64,000 nt of DNA from Hamadaea tsunoensis DSM 44101 (GTDB lineage Bacteria; Actinomycetota; Actinomycetes; Mycobacteriales; Micromonosporaceae). The position numbers were made by a program, and so were the translations under genes. Where the stretch lies: the NCBI RefSeq assembly GCF_000428945.1, contig NZ_AUAX01000005.1, positions 124,001 through 188,000 on the forward strand, read 5' to 3'. This document shows positions 59,201 through 64,000 of the stretch, one piece after another (position 1 is the first letter of the stretch; the number at the start of each line of letters is the position of its first letter). A model generated the notes under the pieces. It did no database searches. It was not told where the DNA came from and was given only the letters and a program-made list of their open reading frames with translations.

Positions 59201-59788
59201 TCACTGTGGCAGCCGGATCATCCCGGCCGTGGGCGTGATCACGGCGGTCACCCGCCGGTCGTGCGGCTGGGCCGGCAGGCTGTGAGCGAATTCACCGTCG
59301 TGCACGAGCGCCACGATCGGCACGTCGGGGGCCACCCGCGCCAGCGCGCGGTCGTAACTGCCGCCGCCGCGACCGAGGCGTACACCGGTCGTGTCGACGG
59401 CCAGCGCCGGGGCGATCACCAGGTCCGCCGCGGCGATCTCCGCCTCGCCGAGCAGGTCGTCGTCGTCCCAGTCGCGCCAGTCCAGGTCGTTGTCCGCCAG
59501 CAGGACGGGCACGAGTACGCGTACCGCGGCGTGCCGGGCCAGCAGCCGGGGCAGCGGCCCGGACAGGTGGGCGCCGGGCTCGGTCCCGAACGGTTCGTAC
59601 GCCGCGACGACCGACGGGCGGGTGACGCGTACAAGATCTGACAGATGGCGCCAGAGCCGGGCGTCGGCATTCCGCAGGGTCGATTCCGGGCGGGAGCGAC
59701 GGGCCGTGAGCAGCGCCTTCCTGACCTCGATCTTGCTGCCGACAAGATCGACGGGCGCCACCGCCGAACGAACCGAAAAATCCGACAC
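59201..59788 (-). CDS. 5-formyltetrahydrofolate cyclo-ligase
   Basis: This enzyme converts 5-formyl-THF to 5,10-methenyl-THF with ATP. The 195-residue protein starts at GTG 59788 (VSDFSVRSAV). It has the N-terminal KxxxR-type segment IEVRKALLTARRS and the signature RLGRGGGSYDRAL, and ends with HDRRVTAVITPTAGM. The open frame continues far upstream only as a shadow of the GGDEF gene. It lies 92 nt upstream of the FmdB gene on the same strand. Confidence 0.9.
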   Translation of the reverse strand: MSDFSVRSAVAPVDLVGSKIEVRKALLTARRSRPESTLRNADARLWRHLSDLVRVTRPSVVAAYEPFGTEPGAHLSGPLPRLLARHAAVRVLVPVLLADNDLDWRDWDDDDLLGEAEIAAADLVIAPALAVDTTGVRLGRGGGSYDRALARVAPDVPIVALVHDGEFAHSLPAQPHDRRVTAVITPTAGMIRLPQ

Positions 59789-59878
59789 GTGACACTTTCC
59801 CCACAACTCAGTTGAAGCGGGCAAAGCGTGCAAGCATCGCACCCGCGACCGCAATCGTAGTCGATGGAGGGAGACCCG

Positions 59879-61951
59879 GTGAGCCTGCGAACCCGCCTGA
59901 CCAGCGCCTTTCTGGCGACGGTCCTGGCGCCGGCGCTGATCGGGGCGGTGTTCGCCGCCGGTTACGTGGCTTCGGCTGCCCAGGAGCGCGCGGCGGACCG
60001 GCTGACCGTCGCGAGCGGGGCGGTACGCACGAGCTTCGCCGCCCTGTGCGGGCAGTTGCGGGCGGTGGCCGAGGCGGTCGCCGACGCGCCTGAGGCCGAC
60101 CGGGCCGGGGTGGCGCAGCGGTACGTGGCTCGGGGGCTGGTGTCCGGCGTGCACGTCGAGTCCGATGCGGAGACCGGGTTCAGCGGCCTGACCACCGTGG
60201 ACGCGCCGCCGCCGCCGTGGGCGCTGTGCGCGCCGGGCACGTCCGAGGAGATCGGCCCGGCGACCTTCGAGGGGATCGCCGCGCGGGTGGACCTCGTCGA
60301 CGCCCAGGGCGACCAGGTCGGCACGGTGTGGGCGGCGCAGTCGGTGGACCCGGCGGCGCTGCAGCGGCTCGCCGACTCGGCCGGCGTACGCGTGACGCTG
60401 CTGTCCGGCGACGGTGTCGTGCCGGCGGTGTCGACCGCCGGCGGACCAGGCGACTTCGCCCGCCGGCTGGGCACGGCGGACGGGATCCCGCTGCCGCTCG
60501 TCCTGTCGGTGCCGGAGCCCTCGATGGCCGGCCGCTACCTGACCCTGATCGCCGTCGTGCTGCTCACCGCCGGGCTGGCCGTCGTGGTCGCCTGGTGGCT
60601 GGCCCGCACGACGACCGCCCCGCTCGACCGGCTGGCCCGGGCGGCCGACCAGGTGGCCGACGGCGACCTGCGCGTACGCGTACCGGTGGAGTCGGCGGAC
60701 GAGATGGGCCGGCTGGGTTCCGCCTTCAACCGGATGACGGCCGAGCTGGAATCCTATGTGGAGGCGCTGACCGCCAGCCGGGACCAGTTGCGCGGCCAGC
60801 TCGGCGTCCTCGGCGACACCCTGTCGAGCACGCACGACCTGCACCGGATCCTCCAGGTGATCCTGCAGACCGCCCGGCACGCCGCCGGGGCCAGGGCGGG
60901 CGCCGTGCTCCTGGTCGACCCGGCGACCGGACTCCTCACGGCCCAGTGCGCCGAAGGGGTCGACGGGTCCGTGCTGCGCGTACCGATCGGGGAAGGGCTG
61001 CTCGGTTCCGTGGCGGCCACCGGCGTCCCGGTACGCGGCCGCACCGACCGCGACCGCCCGGTGCTGCTGCCGATGGAGCCGGCCAGCCGGTCCTACGTGA
61101 TCGTCCCGTTCACGCTCGGCGGGCTGCTGCCGGCCGAACCGGCCCCGGGCACCGCCTCCGCCCGCGGGCTGTGGCCGGCCGGGCTGCCCGCCGCGCAGGG
61201 CGTACTCGCGCTCTACGACCGGCTCGGCCGGGACGAGTTCGACGACGGCGACCTCGACACGCTGCGTACCTTCGCCGGGCAGGCGTCGGTGGCCGTCGAC
61301 AACGTACGCGTCCACGAGGAGGCCCAGCGGCTGTCGGTCACCGACTCGCTCACCGGGCTGCTCAACTACCGGTCCATGCTGGACTGCCTGCGCCGGGAGG
61401 TCGAACGGGCGCACCGGTTCGGGCGGCGGCTGTGCGTACTGGCCATGGACCTCGACCGGTTCAAGGAGATCAACGACTCCTTCGGGCACGCGGCCGGCGA
61501 CATCGTGCTGACCGAGTTCGCCCGCCGCGTACGCGGGGAGATCCGGGAGGTCGACCTCGCGTTCCGGCACGGCGGGGAGGAGTTCGTGGTGCTCCTGCCC
61601 GAAACCGATCTGGCCGGCGGGCAGGCCGTGGCGGAACGGTTGTGCGCGGCCCTGCGTACGGCGCCGGTGCTGCTGCCGCGCGGCCGGGTCGAGGTGACGG
61701 TGTCGATCGGGATCGCGGTCTATCCGGAGCACGGCGAGAGCGGATCGGCCGTCGTGCAGGCCGCCGACGACGCCCTGTACGCGGCCAAAGCGGCCGGGCG
61801 TGACCGCTATCGGACAGCCGGAGATGCCATTCCGGATGTGGCCCGCCCGGCGATGTCCGCAGCTCTCGGTGCCTGCGCGCCGGTCGGAGAATTGACCGCG
61901 CGCGGCGCGTCGGGCGGGACTCAGACGCCCCGACAGGGCAATGGCCGATAG
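59879..61951 (+). CDS. Membrane HAMP-GAF-GGDEF diguanylate cyclase
   Basis: Of 690 residues from GTG 59879, the first membrane helix (about 8-30) precedes an extracytoplasmic sensor domain. The second helix (about 218-240) precedes HAMP (TTAPLDRLARAADQVADGDLRVRV). A GAF domain is near 310-470. The GGDEF domain has active-site GGEEF at 565-569, and the product-inhibition site RxxD (REVD) lies at 556-559 with the canonical five-residue spacing. It is predicted to make c-di-GMP and be feedback-inhibited. No EAL domain is present. GGAGGGAG lies 5 nt upstream of the start. Confidence 0.92.
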   Translation: MSLRTRLTSAFLATVLAPALIGAVFAAGYVASAAQERAADRLTVASGAVRTSFAALCGQLRAVAEAVADAPEADRAGVAQRYVARGLVSGVHVESDAETGFSGLTTVDAPPPPWALCAPGTSEEIGPATFEGIAARVDLVDAQGDQVGTVWAAQSVDPAALQRLADSAGVRVTLLSGDGVVPAVSTAGGPGDFARRLGTADGIPLPLVLSVPEPSMAGRYLTLIAVVLLTAGLAVVVAWWLARTTTAPLDRLARAADQVADGDLRVRVPVESADEMGRLGSAFNRMTAELESYVEALTASRDQLRGQLGVLGDTLSSTHDLHRILQVILQTARHAAGARAGAVLLVDPATGLLTAQCAEGVDGSVLRVPIGEGLLGSVAATGVPVRGRTDRDRPVLLPMEPASRSYVIVPFTLGGLLPAEPAPGTASARGLWPAGLPAAQGVLALYDRLGRDEFDDGDLDTLRTFAGQASVAVDNVRVHEEAQRLSVTDSLTGLLNYRSMLDCLRREVERAHRFGRRLCVLAMDLDRFKEINDSFGHAAGDIVLTEFARRVRGEIREVDLAFRHGGEEFVVLLPETDLAGGQAVAERLCAALRTAPVLLPRGRVEVTVSIGIAVYPEHGESGSAVVQAADDALYAAKAAGRDRYRTAGDAIPDVARPAMSAALGACAPVGELTARGASGGTQTPRQGNGR

Positions 61952-61960
61952 TCTCGCCAC

Positions 61961-62962
61961 ATGCTCGGACACACCCCCTCAGCGGACCGTACAGCCGGCG
62001 GCGCGGGCGGCAACGCCCCCGACCGGCCGGTGACGGCTGCACGGCGGGCCACGAAGGCAGTGATCCCCGCTGCCGGACTGGCCACGCGATTCCTGCCCGC
62101 CACCAAGGCCGTCCCCAAGGAACTCCTGCCCGTCGTCGACCGCCCGGTGCTCCAGTACATCGTCGAAGAGGCCGCCAGCGCCTCGATCAACGACATCCTC
62201 CTGGTCACCGGCCGGGGTAAGACCAGCATGGTCGACCACTTCGACCGCAACCCGTACCTCGAGTCCCGGCTGGAGGCCAAGGGAGACATCGCGCGGCTCA
62301 ACGCCGTGCGGCGTACGTCCGAACTGGCCGAGATCTACACCTGCCGGCAGGGCGAGCCGCTGGGCCTCGGCCACGCCGTCTCGTACGCCGAGTCGCACGT
62401 GGGCGGGGAGCCGTTCGCGGTCCTGCTGGCCGACGAGTTCTGCGCGGAGGACGAGCCGCTGCTGCCCTCGATGCTCGATCTGCAGGCGCAGACCGGCGGA
62501 ATAGTCCTGTCCTTCATCGAGATTCCCGAGGACCAGGTCAACCGTTACGGCATCGCGTCGGTCGAGGAGGTCGATCCGTCACTTGCCGCCGTCAGCGACG
62601 CTGGATCCGTGGTGAAGGTGACCGGGCTCGTGGAGAAGCCGCCGGTCGGCGAGGCGCCCAGCAATCTCGCCGTCGTCGGCCGCTACGTGCTGCCCTTCTC
62701 CATCTTCGACGCCATCCGGCGGACCAAGCCGGGCAGCGGCGGCGAGATCCAGCTGACCGACGCCATGGCGATCCTGCTCGCCGAAGGCACGCCGGTGCAC
62801 GGCATCGTCTACCGCGGCCACCGCTACGACACCGGCATCCCGCTCGGCTACCTCCAGGCGACCGTGCAGCTGGCCTGCGAACGCGAGGACCTCGGCCCGG
62901 CGTTCCGCCAGTGGCTGGTCGACTACCTCGCCGGCAGCAGTCCAGCCGGAGGCGCCTCTTAG
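61961..62962 (+). CDS. galU: UTP-glucose-1-phosphate uridylyltransferase
   Basis: GalU makes UDP-glucose for glycans and trehalose. Of 333 residues, an N-terminal extension of about 30 precedes KAVIPAAGLATRFLPATKAVPKELLPVVDRP, the nucleotide-binding signature. Further motifs are GRGKTSMVDHFD, EPLGLGHAV, the catalytic LLADEF and VEKP. TAGTCT at 61949-61954 with a 6-nt spacer indicates a leaderless ATG 61961. The next gene starts 21 nt downstream. Confidence 0.93.
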   Translation: MLGHTPSADRTAGGAGGNAPDRPVTAARRATKAVIPAAGLATRFLPATKAVPKELLPVVDRPVLQYIVEEAASASINDILLVTGRGKTSMVDHFDRNPYLESRLEAKGDIARLNAVRRTSELAEIYTCRQGEPLGLGHAVSYAESHVGGEPFAVLLADEFCAEDEPLLPSMLDLQAQTGGIVLSFIEIPEDQVNRYGIASVEEVDPSLAAVSDAGSVVKVTGLVEKPPVGEAPSNLAVVGRYVLPFSIFDAIRRTKPGSGGEIQLTDAMAILLAEGTPVHGIVYRGHRYDTGIPLGYLQATVQLACEREDLGPAFRQWLVDYLAGSSPAGGAS

Positions 62963-62983
62963 GCGGATCGGGATGACGCAGAG

Positions 62984-64000
62984 ATGACCGCAACGGCCGA
63001 GTTCGACGCGGCGTCAGCAGCCGAGCTGACGCCGCTCGCCGACTACCTGGGCAGCGTGCTGCGCAGGCTCAGGGCGCTGCCGGCGCTCGACCTCGACCTG
63101 ACGCAGGCGCACGGCAACGTGCTCGCCGAGAACGTCCTCGCGCCGCATCCCTACCCCGCCTTCGACCAGGCCGGCATCGACGGGTACGCGTGCCGGGCGG
63201 ACGATCTCGTGCCGCCCGGCCCCGGCCGGCCGGTACGCCTGAACGTCGTCGGCGATCTCGGCGCGGCCAGCTGGCGGCCGGCCCGGCTGACCCCGAACTC
63301 GTGTTTCTCCGTGGCGGCCGGTGCGCCGCTGCCGATCGGCGCGGACGTGATCGTCCCCGTCGACTGGACCGACCAGGGCATGGCCGCCGTCGAGATCGCC
63401 CGCGTACCCAAGCGCGGTTACGGCGTACGCCGGGCGGGCGAGGAGATCGCGGCCGGGACGGTCCTGGCCCGCGGCGGCTCGGTCGTCACCCCGGCGCTCG
63501 TGGCTGTCCTCGCGGCCAGTGGCATCGGCCACGTCGTCGTGCGGCCCACGCCCCGCGTCGTCATCGTGGCGACCGGCGACGAACTCGTCGAGGCGGGCCG
63601 GGTCAGCCAGCCCGGCCAGGTCGTCGACGTGAACTCGCACGCCCTGACCGCCGCGGCGGCCGAGGCTGGCGCGCACGCGTACCGGGTGGGGATCTGCGAC
63701 GACGATCCGGAGGGCCTGCGCAGCCTGCTGGAGGACCAGACGCTGCGGGCCGACCTGATCATCACCACCGGCGGCACCGGGACCGGTCCGGGCGACATGG
63801 TGCGCCGCATCCTGTCCCGGCGGGACGGCAGCCGGAGCGGTTCGGTGACCTTCACGGAGGTCTCCCTGTACCCGAGCTCGGTGCTGGGCTTCGGCACCTA
63901 CGGCACGGCCGAGGAGGTGCCGATCGTGTGCCTGCCCGGCGACCCCGGCGCCGCCCTGATCGGCTTCGAGGTGCTCGCCCGCCCGGCGATCCAGCTGCTG
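62984..64000 (+). CDS. moeA: MoeA-like molybdopterin molybdotransferase, cut by window end
   Basis: The frame is open from ATG 62984 to the window edge (339 codons). It has the MoeA layout: N-terminal domain with LAENVLAPHPYPAFDQAGIDGYA, then FSVAAGAPLPIGADVIVPVD, then the MPT-binding domain VVIVATGDELVEAG and TTGGTGTGPGDMV. It also has LPGDPGAAL where most members have LPGNP. MoeA inserts molybdate into molybdopterin-AMP. Related Glp/MoeA paralogues exist, so the exact role is not certain. It probably forms an operon with galU. Confidence 0.88.
   Translation, partial: MTATAEFDAASAAELTPLADYLGSVLRRLRALPALDLDLTQAHGNVLAENVLAPHPYPAFDQAGIDGYACRADDLVPPGPGRPVRLNVVGDLGAASWRPARLTPNSCFSVAAGAPLPIGADVIVPVDWTDQGMAAVEIARVPKRGYGVRRAGEEIAAGTVLARGGSVVTPALVAVLAASGIGHVVVRPTPRVVIVATGDELVEAGRVSQPGQVVDVNSHALTAAAAEAGAHAYRVGICDDDPEGLRSLLEDQTLRADLIITTGGTGTGPGDMVRRILSRRDGSRSGSVTFTEVSLYPSSVLGFGTYGTAEEVPIVCLPGDPGAALIGFEVLARPAIQLL

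Noticed and set aside
59789-61972. A 728-residue extension of the cyclo-ligase frame
   Set aside because: It is antisense to the GGDEF gene, and a good GTG start exists at 59788. The extension has shadow composition.

Overview
The window is high-GC DNA (roughly 70 percent by eye) from an actinobacterium, most likely a member of the Micromonosporaceae such as Actinoplanes or a relative. This rests on GTG/TTG starts, TANNNT-type promoters, actinobacterial gene families (DUF4190, DUF6758, DUF2231, DUF3817, SigE-type ECF factors) and the protein sequences of RpoB, RpoC and EF-Tu. The family assignment is an inference.

Region 1 (1-1381) has no credible gene. It is a mosaic of short dispersed repeats in a palindromic layout, an inverted repeat, a 14-copy octamer array, and then the promoter and L10-type leader of rplJ. 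Region 2 (1382-18814) is the core expression block: rplJ-rplL, a convergent membrane mannosyltransferase, rpoB-rpoC, a GT-C glycosyltransferase, two small membrane proteins, and the str operon rpsL-rpsG-fusA-tuf. Region 3 (18815-36891) is the S10-spc-alpha supercluster in canonical actinobacterial order, rpsJ to rplQ with secY-adk-map-infA inside, followed by truA. The rpsL and rpsJ leaders share an identical 27-nt motif. Several gaps inside operons hold strong hairpins without U-tracts.

Region 4 (36857-50778) is a mixed housekeeping and accessory stretch: an RsmC-like methyltransferase, unknown membrane proteins, a HAD hydrolase, an EamA permease, two SDR enzymes, three DUF4190 proteins, thioredoxin, a SpoU methyltransferase and DUF6758. 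It also carries three enzymes of ethylmalonyl-CoA-pathway type: a CoA-ester lyase, an acyl-CoA dehydrogenase and a MaoC hydratase. These are scattered among unrelated genes, and the first two share a 23-nt operator-like motif. Region 5 (50779-64000) holds a small membrane protein plus PH-domain protein, an ECF sigma factor with a co-translated membrane partner, MarC, a RecB-type nuclease, a Fur-family repressor, a CapA-like lipoprotein, MscL, an FmdB zinc ribbon, 5-formyl-THF cyclo-ligase, a GAF-GGDEF diguanylate cyclase, galU and the start of a moeA-like gene cut by the window edge.

Functionally the first 36 kb is the transcription and translation core. The remainder is envelope, signalling and acyl-CoA metabolism. 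No tRNA, rRNA, CRISPR array, prophage or insertion sequence was seen. The main novelty candidates lie between genes: the repeat cassette upstream of rplJ, the shared ribosomal leader, the operon-internal hairpins, the frequent leaderless starts, and the abundant palindrome GCGTACGC.
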